A stretch of DNA of 38,199 bases from Cyanobium sp. NIES-981 (GTDB taxonomy: Bacteria > Cyanobacteriota > Cyanobacteriia > PCC-6307 > Cyanobiaceae): contig CAMDVN010000021.1 of NCBI GenBank assembly GCA_945877595.1, forward strand, positions 1-38,199. Reading direction: 5' to 3'. The position numbers and the translations under genes are program-made. The notes under the pieces are model-generated. The model worked only from the letters and a program-made list of their open reading frames with translations, searched no databases and was not told where the DNA came from. Shown here one piece after another: positions 31,339-38,199 of the stretch (positions within the stretch are counted from its first letter, which is position 1; each line of letters begins with the position of its first letter).

Positions 31339-34300
31339 ATCGATCTCCGATCCCTTTCTGCGTCGGCCGGTGTTCACGCTGGTGTGCAGTGTGTTGGTGC
31401 TGCTGGCGGGGTTGGTGGCGCTGCCCGCCCTGCAGGTTGAAAACCTGCCGCCGATTGCCCCGGGTCGGGTCACGGTGCGGGCCAATTTCCCGGGGGCCAG
31501 TCCTGAGGTGGTCGAGCAGGGCGTCACCGCCCTGCTTGAAGAGCAACTCAACGGCTTGGATCGTCTCGACACGATCCGCTCCACCAGTTCGGCCAATGGC
31601 AGCTCGATCACCCTCAGCTTCGAGGGGGGCAACCCCGAGCTCAACCAAATCAACACCCAAAACGAGGCGGCCGTGGTGGCTCGCCAGCTCCCGGCACCGG
31701 TGGCCCGCTTCGGTGTGCAGGTGCGTCGCAGCTCCGATGATTTGCTGATGGTGCTGAGTTTCAGCGCCAACCAGGGCGAGTACAGCGACACCTTCCTGGG
31801 CGGATGGGTCGACCAGGTGGTCAAAGACCGCATTCAACGGGTCAATGGCGTGGGCAGCGTGAGCCTGGCCGGTGGCAACAGCCTGGCCTTCCGGCTCTGG
31901 CTCGACCCGCTGCGCCTGGAAGAGCGCGGCCTCACGATCGCCGATGTGCGCACCGCCCTTCAACAGCAAAACGTGCTGGCCGCCCTAGGCCAAACCGGTG
32001 ACGCCCCCAGCCCAGCGGGCCAGGTGATCACGTTGCCGCTGCGCATGGAGGGGCGCCTGCGGACGCCGCAAGCCTTCGCCGAGCTGGTGGTGGCCCGCGA
32101 TCCCCAAAACGGCGGCGTCACCCTGCTCCGCGATGTGGGCCGGGTGGAGCTCGGCACCGAGACCTACGACGTGATCGCCACCAACCTGCAGGGCCAAGAG
32201 GCGGTGGCCCTGGTCATCAACCAGCGCGATGGCAGCAATGCCATCCAAGTGAGCAGCGCGATCAACCAGGCCCTTCGGGAGTTGGAGCCCCAGTTCCCTC
32301 CTGGCATCGAGATGCAGCTGATCGTCGACGAGGCCGACTTTGTGCGCGGCAGCGTCAACGCCACCGTCGACAGCCTGCGGGATGCGGTGGTGTTGGTGTT
32401 TCTGGTGCTGCTGCTGGGGCTGGGCAACAGCCGCCTGGCCCTGATCTCGGCGGCGGCGGTGCCGGTGTCGCTGATCGGGGCGCTGAGCGTGCTGCAGCTC
32501 AGCGGCCAGTCGATCAACACCCTCACCCTGTTTGGCATGGTGCTGGCCTCGGGCCTGGTGGTCGACGACGCCATCGTGGTCAGTGAAGATATCGGCCGGC
32601 GGCTCGAACTGGGCACGCCCCCTTTGCAGGCGGCGCGCCAGGCCATGGCCGAGCTGGGCGGAGCCGTCATCGCCACCTCCCTGGTGCTGGTAGCGGTGTT
32701 TGTGCCGGTACTGGGGTTGGGGGGGAGCGTGGGGAGGCTCTATGCCCCGATAGCGATCACGATCAGCGCCGCGATTGTTTTTTCAACCTTCAACGCTCTC
32801 ACCTTTACCCCCATGGCCGCCAGCCGGGTGTTGCGTGGACGGTCCCGTGAACCCGCCTGGCTGCTGCGCTGGATCGATCCGCCGCGGCGCTGGCTCGAAT
32901 CCCTGGAGCAGCCCTACAGCCGGCTGCTCTCCCATGGGATGGCCCAGCCCCGGCGGGTGGTGGCCCTGCTGTTGGTGGGCCTGTTGGTCACTGGCTTGGC
33001 GCTGCACCTGCGGCCCCAATCCTTCATTCCGCAGGAAGACAACGGCCAGCTGCGGGGGGTGGTGATCCTGGCCGATGGGCTCGGCATTCAGCAGACCCAG
33101 GCCGTGCTCGAGCAGGTGCGTGCCGTGGTCAACAGCGAACCCCTGGTCACCCGGGCCAACTTCTACGCCGGCCGCTCCTTTGGCGACAGCAGCCCCAACA
33201 AGGGGACCTTCTACCTTCGACTCGCCCCGATCGAGGAGCGCCGCGGCCAACAGGCCAGCACCCGCGCCGTGGCCGATCGACTCAACGCCAAGTTGCGTCG
33301 TGGGGTGAAAGCAGCGGTCGTGCAGCTCAGCGAAGCACCGGTGGTGCGGGGCTTCAGCGGCGAGGGGGGCCTCGAGCTTGAGCTGCTCGACACCAGCAGT
33401 GGCCAGTTAAGCCTCACGGCCTTTGAAGCCGAAGCCCAGGCCCTCATCACAGCGGCCAGGGCCACAGGAGCCTTTGAGCGCGTCTCCACCCGCTTCAGCG
33501 CCGCTGCACCGCAGCTGCAGCTGGTTCCCGACCGCCTGCAGATGGCCTCGCTGGGGGTTGATCTGGCCACCGTGGTCGACACCCTCGGAGCGAGCTTCGG
33601 CAGCGACTACGTCAACGACAGCTACGAAAGCGATCAGGTGCGCCGGGTGATCGTGCAGCTCGATGGCCCGGGCCGCCGTGATGCCAACGCTGTGCTCAAC
33701 CTGATGGTGCGCAACCGGGAAGGGACCCTGATCCCACTGCGGCAATTGCTACAGCTCGAGGAGAAGACCGGCCCCACCAGCATCAACCACACCCGCTTGG
33801 TGCGGTCGATCAGCATCAGGGCCCTGCCCAAGGCCGGGGTGAGCAGCGGCCAGGCCATGGCCCTGCTCGAAACGGTCCAGCAGGCCCGCCAGAGCAACAG
33901 CACCCAACTCGAGTGGGCCGGACTGGCCCGCGAGGAGGCCCGGGCCGGCGCAGGCAACCTGCGGATTTTTGCCCTGGCCCTGCTGGTGATGCTGCTGGTG
34001 CTGGCAGCGCTGTACGAAAACCTTCTCGATCCCCTGATCATTGCGATCACCGTGCCCCTGGCCCTGCTCGGGGCCATCGCCGGCCTGGCGCTGCGCAACC
34101 TGCCGCTTGATGTCTATGGGCAAATGGGGCTCTTGGTACTGGTGAGCCTGGCCGCCAAAAACGGCATCCTGATTGTCGAATTCGCCAACCAACGGCTGGC
34201 CCAGGGGTTAGCGCTGGAGGAGGCGATCCACGGCGCGGCCATCGCCCGCCTGCGGCCAATCCTGCTCACGGCGTTCTCCTCCCTGGCTGGGTTTGTGCCG

Positions 34301-34492
34301 TTGCTGGTGGCTACTGGGTTTGGCTCAGGCAGCCGGGTGAGCATCGGCACGGTCGTGTTTTCAGGACTGCTGGCCGCCACAGCCCTGAGCCTCTTGGTGG
34401 TGCCGGTGGTTTACAAGATCGTCAAAGGCTGGGAGCTGCGTCGATTCCCACCGCAAGCCGCCTTCACACCGTCAGCCACACCTGATTTGTAG
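31334..34492 (+). CDS. RND-family efflux pump permease (AcrB/HAE1-like)
   Basis: This 1052-residue resistance-nodulation-division transporter exports drugs, lipids or other amphipathic compounds using proton flow, as a trimer in the inner membrane. It begins SISDPFLRRPVFTLVCSVLVL, has two large periplasmic loops, and TM4 carries the proton-relay pair GLVVDDAIVV (Asp411, Asp412). VPVSLIGALSVL and the C-terminal VPLALLGAIAGLALRNLPLDVYGQMGLLVLVSLAAKNGILIVEFAN are standard RND motifs. The start appears to be TTG 31334; it matches the family N-terminus and no ATG is available. No adaptor (AcrA-type) or outer-membrane partner is adjacent, and the HlyD at 23519 belongs to the ABC exporter. An AraC-family regulator follows and could control it, but that is only positional. 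Confidence 0.93.
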   Translation: MKSISDPFLRRPVFTLVCSVLVLLAGLVALPALQVENLPPIAPGRVTVRANFPGASPEVVEQGVTALLEEQLNGLDRLDTIRSTSSANGSSITLSFEGGNPELNQINTQNEAAVVARQLPAPVARFGVQVRRSSDDLLMVLSFSANQGEYSDTFLGGWVDQVVKDRIQRVNGVGSVSLAGGNSLAFRLWLDPLRLEERGLTIADVRTALQQQNVLAALGQTGDAPSPAGQVITLPLRMEGRLRTPQAFAELVVARDPQNGGVTLLRDVGRVELGTETYDVIATNLQGQEAVALVINQRDGSNAIQVSSAINQALRELEPQFPPGIEMQLIVDEADFVRGSVNATVDSLRDAVVLVFLVLLLGLGNSRLALISAAAVPVSLIGALSVLQLSGQSINTLTLFGMVLASGLVVDDAIVVSEDIGRRLELGTPPLQAARQAMAELGGAVIATSLVLVAVFVPVLGLGGSVGRLYAPIAITISAAIVFSTFNALTFTPMAASRVLRGRSREPAWLLRWIDPPRRWLESLEQPYSRLLSHGMAQPRRVVALLLVGLLVTGLALHLRPQSFIPQEDNGQLRGVVILADGLGIQQTQAVLEQVRAVVNSEPLVTRANFYAGRSFGDSSPNKGTFYLRLAPIEERRGQQASTRAVADRLNAKLRRGVKAAVVQLSEAPVVRGFSGEGGLELELLDTSSGQLSLTAFEAEAQALITAARATGAFERVSTRFSAAAPQLQLVPDRLQMASLGVDLATVVDTLGASFGSDYVNDSYESDQVRRVIVQLDGPGRRDANAVLNLMVRNREGTLIPLRQLLQLEEKTGPTSINHTRLVRSISIRALPKAGVSSGQAMALLETVQQARQSNSTQLEWAGLAREEARAGAGNLRIFALALLVMLLVLAALYENLLDPLIIAITVPLALLGAIAGLALRNLPLDVYGQMGLLVLVSLAAKNGILIVEFANQRLAQGLALEEAIHGAAIARLRPILLTAFSSLAGFVPLLVATGFGSGSRVSIGTVVFSGLLAATALSLLVVPVVYKIVKGWELRRFPPQAAFTPSATPDL

Positions 34493-34518
34493 GCCAACAT
34501 TGGCTAGTCGGTATAAAG
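34486..34518 (+). promoter_or_regulatory. Candidate promoter of the AraC-family gene with palindrome
   Basis: TATAAA (34512-34517) is a good -10; TTGTAG (34487-34492) is a weak -35 with 19-bp spacing. Between them lies the perfect palindrome GCCAA-CA-TTGGC (34493-34504), where an autoregulator would sit. The predicted transcript would start about 30 bp before the ATG at 34553. Confidence 0.5.
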
Positions 34519-34552
34519 TTGTCCCACTGCAATTCGGGGCCACAACAAACAA

Positions 34553-35731
34553 ATGCACCGAAGTCTGCATGATCATTCGTTGCAGTTGTCGCAATCCGAC
34601 TCTGAGCACGTCCTTGCTGCCATGCCCCTGGCCTTTGGACACGACCAAGCTTCGACCTGTGAGGGGCTCAGCGGTATGGAACCCCTCCTCAACCTGCATG
34701 GGCAGTGGCAAAGCCTGACCTGCCTCAGGGGAGCCGCGGTTCGAACATCAGGCCGAAAGCCTGTTTGTTCTGAAAATCCTGCAGGTCTTGCCGCAAATCG
34801 TGGCGCTGTCCTGACGACAACCCTCGCAACCGATGACCTGAGTGCTCACCGAGCCTGCACCAGACGACTGGGAACGATGGTGATCTCGGCCATGTGCCAC
34901 ACGCCGCTGGCACTGGAGGTAGCCCCGGGGCCACGCCTGAGTGTGTTGTTCAAGACCGGCCCCAGCCGCTATCGGATCCACCACCGGGGCGGTGACCTCG
35001 AGATGGGTGATGGCGACGCGCTGTTTTTTGATGCCGGAGCCCCCTACCGACTTGAGACTGGCTACGGCAACGCCGTGCTGATCAGCCTTGAGGCCAACGA
35101 TCTCTCCCTCACAGCTGCTGGCATGGCCAGCCAACCCCAGCCTCACGAACGCTGGAACGGGGTACTTAGCCGTCCCCAGGTCGTCTCGGGCCAACACAAT
35201 CCTCAGATGGCTGCCCTGCTGGCCTCGCTGAGCAGGGTGCTCAACCTGCTCAAAGCCGACGACAACGGGACGACGGCGCATCTCCGCCTGCTGCAGGTCG
35301 ACACCATGATTCGCCGTTTGATCGTGCTGGCGCTGCTACCGGAGATTGGCGAACCCGGGGGGGGGCCTTGGCACCACCAACCCCAGCTGCATCAGCAGGT
35401 CGCCCTCGACGACCTCCTGGGCTGGATGAAGGCGAATCTCGCCGCACCGATCAACCTGGCCGACCTCGAACAACAGGCCTGCTATTCGCGCCGAAGCCTG
35501 CAATACCTGTTTAGTCGCCAGTTTGGGATGGGCCCCATGCAATGGCTGCGGCGGCTGCGACTCGAAAGTGCCCGGGAGCGCCTGCAGTGCCCAAGCCCTG
35601 ACGACACGGTTCAGGGCATTGCCCTGGCTTGCGGCTACACCAACCCTTCGGCCTTTAGCCGCGACTTCAGCAGCCTCTACGGCGCCAGGGCCTCAGCCCT
35701 GTTGCGCGCTGCCCGCCTGCGTCAACGCTGA
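34553..35731 (+). CDS. AraC-family transcriptional regulator
   Basis: This 392-residue regulator has a cupin-type sensor of the AraC_binding_2 kind in its middle (HRACTRRLGTMVISAM, YRIHHRGGDLEMGDGDALFFDAGAPYRLE) and a C-terminal double helix-turn-helix: INLADLEQQACYSRRSLQYLFSRQFGMGPMQWLRRLRLESARERL, then GIALACGYTNPSAFSRDFSSLYG. The DNA-binding part occupies about the last 110 residues. The ATG at 34553 is supported by the promoter-like TATAAA 36 bp upstream; internal ATGs would trim the first 23-41 residues, which have no recognisable domain. The ligand is unknown. It is 60 bp downstream of the RND gene but seems to have its own promoter. The stop codon lies inside the first unit of a four-copy tandem repeat. 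Confidence 0.87.
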   Translation: MHRSLHDHSLQLSQSDSEHVLAAMPLAFGHDQASTCEGLSGMEPLLNLHGQWQSLTCLRGAAVRTSGRKPVCSENPAGLAANRGAVLTTTLATDDLSAHRACTRRLGTMVISAMCHTPLALEVAPGPRLSVLFKTGPSRYRIHHRGGDLEMGDGDALFFDAGAPYRLETGYGNAVLISLEANDLSLTAAGMASQPQPHERWNGVLSRPQVVSGQHNPQMAALLASLSRVLNLLKADDNGTTAHLRLLQVDTMIRRLIVLALLPEIGEPGGGPWHHQPQLHQQVALDDLLGWMKANLAAPINLADLEQQACYSRRSLQYLFSRQFGMGPMQWLRRLRLESARERLQCPSPDDTVQGIALACGYTNPSAFSRDFSSLYGARASALLRAARLRQR

Positions 35732-35777
35732 CCTGTCAACGCTGAGCCCGTCAAAGCTGACCTGTCAACGCTGACCC
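35721..35777. repeat. 14-15-bp tandem repeat, four copies, starting at a stop codon
   Basis: Units start at 35721 (GTCAACGCTGACCT), 35735 (GTCAACGCTGAGCCC), 35750 (GTCAAAGCTGACCT) and 35764 (GTCAACGCTGACCC). The TGA at 35729-35731 in the first unit is the stop of the AraC-family gene; the other three copies are non-coding. Confidence 0.9.
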
Positions 35778-36200
35778 AGCAGCTCCTCCCAACTGGGCTG
35801 GGCATGGGGTCGGCCAGCTTGAGGTCTGGCGGCAAGCGAACAACTCAAACCTGCGGGACGTTGGCCTACAGCTTGGAACTGGGCCCCATAGGAGGGGCCT
35901 AAACGTGATGGAGTCATGGGTCGAATGGATCGGGAAAGAGATATGAATCACGCACCGGGCGGCTCAACCCCTTTGGGTTATGCCGTAAAGCCACGATTGC
36001 GTGGCATGTCCTGATGGACCTTCCCGGGAAGCAAGGGGAAGGTTCGGTGCTGGTTCCAGCGATGGCGAAGGATGGATCTGACCAGCGCTTGATCAAGCCT
36101 GCTGGGGATTCACCGAAATCGTCGGCTCCTGCCGGAAATTTCACGTTACCACAAGCATGGACTTCTGCTCACATCAGCCTTGGAAGGTCCAGCGCTGCGA
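35778..36200. ncRNA. Non-coding, hairpin-rich region; possible structured RNA (unclassified)
   Basis: No convincing gene lies between the tandem repeats and tRNA-Leu. From 35960 a series of perfect or near-perfect hairpins occurs: CGGC/GCCG with AACCC/GGGTT (35960-35985), GCCACG-ATTG-CGTGGC (35990-36005), GTCC-TGAT-GGAC (36008-36019), palindrome CTTCCCGGGAAG (36020-36031), GCTGG-TT-CCAGC (36049-36060), and palindrome GCTTGATCAAGC around 36088-36099. Five helices within about 100 bp suggest a folded transcript or DNA element. I compared by eye with tmRNA, SRP RNA, RNase P and cobalamin riboswitch cores and found no match. The strand is unknown. Confidence 0.4.
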
Positions 36201-36284
36201 TGGGGGCAGGGGGACTTGAACCCCCACAGCCTTACGGCCTGCGGATTTTAAGTCCGCTGCGGCTACCAATTACGCCATGCCCCC
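36201..36284 (-). tRNA. trnL-UAA: tRNA-Leu(UAA), intron-less
   Basis: On the minus strand the acceptor stem GGGGGCA (36284-36278) pairs with TGCCCCC, followed by discriminator A (36201). The anticodon arm is GCGGA-CTTAAAA-TCCGC, anticodon TAA, and a long variable arm (GGCCGTAAGGCT) marks a class II tRNA. The T arm is GGGGG-TTCAAGT-CCCCC. The CCA is not encoded. There is no group I intron at the anticodon, unlike in many beta-cyanobacteria. Confidence 0.96.
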
Positions 36285-36327
36285 GGCAGGGCCATCCTAG
36301 ATTCAGAAGGTCAACAGCCAGCTCTCC

Positions 36328-36633
36328 GTGGCCCTGCCTGGGATCCTCAGCAACGTTTGCGGCTCTTTCAGTGCCTGCTTCGGCACCCTCTCGTGGAGCA
36401 GCCTGCCCGTGAGTGTCGACACCCTTTGGTTGATCGGTCTCTACGCCGCGCTGGGTGGGGCTTACTTGGTGGCCGTGCCCCTGGCCCTTTATTGGTGGAT
36501 GGTGAAGCGCTGGACCACCATGGGCAAGTTGGAGCGTTTTGGCGTCTACGGCCTGGTGTTCCTGTTCTTTCCAGGTTTGATCCTCTTCTCTCCCTTCATC
36601 AACCTGCGCATGGCCGGTCAGGGGCAGGTTTAA
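36328..36633 (+). CDS. ndhL: NAD(P)H-quinone oxidoreductase subunit L
   Basis: NdhL is a small membrane subunit specific to the cyanobacterial/chloroplast NDH-1 complex, which takes part in cyclic electron flow and respiration in the thylakoid membrane. The 101-residue protein has two TM helices: [26 protein letters not shown] and [21 protein letters not shown], with the characteristic [16 protein letters not shown] between. The first start is GTG 36328, giving a longer N-terminus than usual; GTG 36411 would give 74 residues. It is followed 5 bp later by the DUF3007 gene and then trpA, an order I know from picocyanobacterial genomes. Confidence 0.93.
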   Translation: MALPGILSNVCGSFSACFGTLSWSSLPVSVDTLWLIGLYAALGGAYLVAVPLALYWWMVKRWTTMGKLERFGVYGLVFLFFPGLILFSPFINLRMAGQGQV

Positions 36634-36638
36634 CCCTG

Positions 36639-36983
36639 ATGACCAAAGGACAGTCCTTACTGCTCGGTCTGGGTGTGCTCGCCCTGGGGGGAGTTGGCTA
36701 TGGGATCTTTCGGGTAGGTGGAGCCGAGGGTTTTTCGGCCGGGATCGCGACTTCAGCACTCTTGATGGTGCTGGTGGTCGGCTGGACGGCCACCTACTTG
36801 TTTCGGGCTCTCACCGGCGGCATGACCTATATGCAGCAACGCCGTACCTACCGCGAGGCCTACGACGCTTTCACCACCGAAGAGCTGGAGCGCAAGTTTG
36901 AAGCGCTCAGCCCCGCCGAGCAGGAACGCCTGCTGCGTGAAACCGGCCAGTTCGATCCAGACGACAGCAATCCGACCCCATAG
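36639..36983 (+). CDS. DUF3007 membrane protein
   Basis: This 114-residue cyanobacterial protein has two TM helices ([20 protein letters not shown] and [22 protein letters not shown]) and a cytoplasmic charged tail ([15 protein letters not shown], then [17 protein letters not shown]). The pattern [21 protein letters not shown] is the DUF3007 signature, seen in cyanobacteria and plastid-bearing organisms and usually next to ndhL. Its function is unknown; the constant neighbourhood suggests assembly or stability of NDH-1 or another thylakoid complex. ATG 36639 lies 5 bp after the ndhL stop, so the genes are co-transcribed. Confidence 0.88.
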   Translation: MTKGQSLLLGLGVLALGGVGYGIFRVGGAEGFSAGIATSALLMVLVVGWTATYLFRALTGGMTYMQQRRTYREAYDAFTTEELERKFEALSPAEQERLLRETGQFDPDDSNPTP

Positions 36984-37008
36984 GCTCAGACCCAGCCGCT
37001 CCGCTCCT

Positions 37009-37836
37009 GTGATCGCTACCACAACCGGCACTGCCACGGCGATTCAGAGCCGTTTTGAAGCCTTGAGGCAGCAGCAGCGCTGCGCCCTGATGCCCTTTTT
37101 AATGGCCGGCGATCCAGACCTGGCGGCCACCCGCGATGCCCTGCTGGCCCTGCAGGCCAACGGCGCCGACCTGATCGAGCTGGGCATTCCCTATAGCGAT
37201 CCCCTCGCCGATGGTCCGGTGATCCAGGCGGCAGCCAGCCGCGCCCTGGCAGCCGGCACCACCCCCGGCCAAGTGTTGGAGATGCTCACCAGCCTGAAAG
37301 AAGAGCTGGCCATTCCGCTGGTGCTGTTCACCTACACCAACCCACTGCTCAACCGAGGCATGGAGCCCTTCTGCGCCGCGGCTGCAGCAGCAGGGGCTGC
37401 GGGCCTGGTGGTGCCGGATCTGCCACTGGAAGAGGCGGAGAAACTCTCGACCATCGCCAGCAGCCACGGCCTTGATCTGGTGCTGTTGGTGGCCCCCACC
37501 ACGCCGCCCGAACGCATGGTCCGCATCCACGCCACCAGCCGCGGCTTCACCTACCTCGTGAGCGTGACCGGGGTCACCGGAGTGCGCACGGCGCTGGGAT
37601 CACGGGTGGAGCCTCTGGTGCAGCAGCTCAAGGCCGCTGGCCCCACGCCGGTGGCCGTGGGCTTTGGCATCTCTGGCCCAGAGCAGGCCCGCCAAGTGCG
37701 CCAGTGGGGCGCCGATGGGGCCATTGTGGGGAGTGCCCTGGTGCGGGCCATGGCCGAAGCCCAAGATTCCGGTGAATCGGTGGCCGAAGCAGCTGGACGC
37801 TTCTGCGCCCAGCTGCGGGCCGGCCTCGACGCCTAA
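37009..37836 (+). CDS. trpA: Tryptophan synthase alpha chain
   Basis: TrpA splits indole-3-glycerol phosphate into indole, passed to TrpB, and glyceraldehyde-3-phosphate. The 275-residue TIM barrel has [13 protein letters not shown], the catalytic Glu57 in [21 protein letters not shown] and Asp68 in the same segment, [37 protein letters not shown] and the phosphate-binding [12 protein letters not shown]. The start is a GTG at 37009, 25 bp after the DUF3007 stop. The length is standard. No other trp gene is adjacent, as is usual in cyanobacteria, where trp genes are dispersed. Confidence 0.96.
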   Translation: MIATTTGTATAIQSRFEALRQQQRCALMPFLMAGDPDLAATRDALLALQANGADLIELGIPYSDPLADGPVIQAAASRALAAGTTPGQVLEMLTSLKEELAIPLVLFTYTNPLLNRGMEPFCAAAAAAGAAGLVVPDLPLEEAEKLSTIASSHGLDLVLLVAPTTPPERMVRIHATSRGFTYLVSVTGVTGVRTALGSRVEPLVQQLKAAGPTPVAVGFGISGPEQARQVRQWGADGAIVGSALVRAMAEAQDSGESVAEAAGRFCAQLRAGLDA

Positions 37837-37899
37837 ACGCCCCGCTGCTGAATTGCCCCGTTGTCAAACAAGCAGGCATGCGTCATCAGACCTAAGACG

Positions 37900-37935
37900 A
37901 CTGGATTGAAGCTAACTGGATTGAAGACAACATTC
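37900..37935. repeat. 15-bp tandem repeat, two copies, upstream of the methyltransferase gene
   Basis: ACTGGATTGAAGCTA (37900-37914) and ACTGGATTGAAGACA (37915-37929) stand head to tail 17 bp before the start codon at 37946, in the 109-bp gap behind trpA. Confidence 0.85.
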
Positions 37936-37945
37936 TGAGCCAACA

Positions 37946-38199
37946 ATGCTGTTTTCTGTCGCCTGCGAACGCAACAAACGACCAATTTTGTCGGTGCTTG
38001 AGACCTGGCTCCCTGCCGAGGCCGCGGTCTTGGAGATCGGCTCGGGCAGCGGCCAGCATGCCGCCTTCTTGTGCCAACAGATTCAGGGCCTGCACTGGCA
38101 ACCCAGTGAGCAGGCTTGGGCATACAACGAGCTCGCGGCCCAACTCGCTGCCATGGACCGCGGCAGCCTGGCCCAGGGATCGGAATTGGCCGCCCCGTT
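37946..38199 (+). CDS. DUF938-family SAM-dependent methyltransferase (N-terminal part)
   Basis: This gene runs off the right edge; 84 codons are visible. The start ACERNKRPILSVLETWLP followed by the SAM-binding glycine loop VLEIGSGSGQHAAFLCQQI and LHWQPSEQAW is characteristic of DUF938 proteins, a class I methyltransferase-fold family with unknown substrate. The ATG at 37946 fits the family N-terminus. It lies 109 bp behind trpA with a tandem repeat in between, so it probably has its own promoter. Confidence 0.88.
   Translation, partial: MLFSVACERNKRPILSVLETWLPAEAAVLEIGSGSGQHAAFLCQQIQGLHWQPSEQAWAYNELAAQLAAMDRGSLAQGSELAAP

Noticed and set aside
35721-35777. CRISPR array
   Set aside because: The four units are directly adjacent with no spacers, and no cas genes are present.
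36030-36062. Cobalamin riboswitch core
   Set aside because: A GGGGAA...GGTG...TTCC pattern is superficially similar, but the conserved B12-box is missing and no cobalamin gene follows.
35890-36190. tmRNA, 6S RNA or SRP RNA
   Set aside because: No tag-peptide coding sequence, no GGAAGGAAGCAGCC-type SRP loop and no clear long bubble helix of 6S RNA could be found.
36014-36412. Open frame of 132 codons crossing the tRNA-Leu region
   Set aside because: It runs through a certain tRNA gene and the ndhL start and has no family-like pattern.

Overview
The window looks like chromosome from a GC-rich unicellular cyanobacterium, most likely an alpha-cyanobacterium of the Cyanobium / freshwater-brackish Synechococcus type. 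The supports are ndhL followed by a DUF3007 gene and trpA, an outer-membrane porin with an S-layer-homology (SLH) domain, 8-3-8 Pho boxes of the picocyanobacterial kind, and an intron-less tRNA-Leu(UAA). The genus is inferred. Two genes are cut by the window edges: a GH3 glycosidase on the left and a DUF938 methyltransferase on the right.

Layout. (1) 1-2112, minus: GH3 beta-glucosidase-type enzyme. (2) 2177-6040: arsenic island. acr3-arsR on the minus strand faces gap-arsJ on the plus strand across a short promoter region with palindromes. It joins As(III) efflux to the GAPDH/ArsJ arsenate route. (3) 6160-12530, all minus: pstS with a Pho box, an SLH porin, then corA - pstS-like - CHAD. The pstS-like gene has its own Pho box and overlaps the CHAD gene, so this is a phosphate/polyphosphate/Mg region. 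(4) 12850-14401, plus: a small conserved cyanobacterial protein and acetate kinase. (5) 14684-26871: a type I secretion locus. It holds a 929-aa protein built from about 16 copies of a roughly 50-residue Ala/Thr/Gly repeat, a 706-aa RTX-like protein, a parvulin without a signal peptide, an ABC exporter (degenerate cNMP-like domain + C39-like domain + TMD + NBD), a HlyD adaptor, and a convergent third RTX-like protein. (6) 26950-30954: type II sulfide:quinone oxidoreductase divergent from pyrC and a fused pyrF-pyrE gene. The shared promoter region carries three 18-bp repeats and a palindrome. (7) 31044-35731, plus: a small protein, an RND pump without a local adaptor, and an AraC-family regulator. 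(8) 35732-36200: tandem repeats and a hairpin-rich non-coding stretch. (9) 36201-38199: tRNA-Leu(UAA), ndhL, DUF3007, trpA, partial DUF938 methyltransferase.

The strongest candidate for something undescribed is region 5: a self-contained export operon in which the probable cargo, a foldase, the exporter and the adaptor lie in one order with overlapping genes, and the first cargo is a regular repeat protein I do not recognise. Secondary signals are short tandem repeats of 12-18 bp scattered through the window, two of which start exactly at stop codons, the Pho-box-linked PstS-like/CHAD pair, the operator-like structure in front of the sulfide:quinone oxidoreductase, and a hairpin cluster at 35960-36060 that may be a small RNA.
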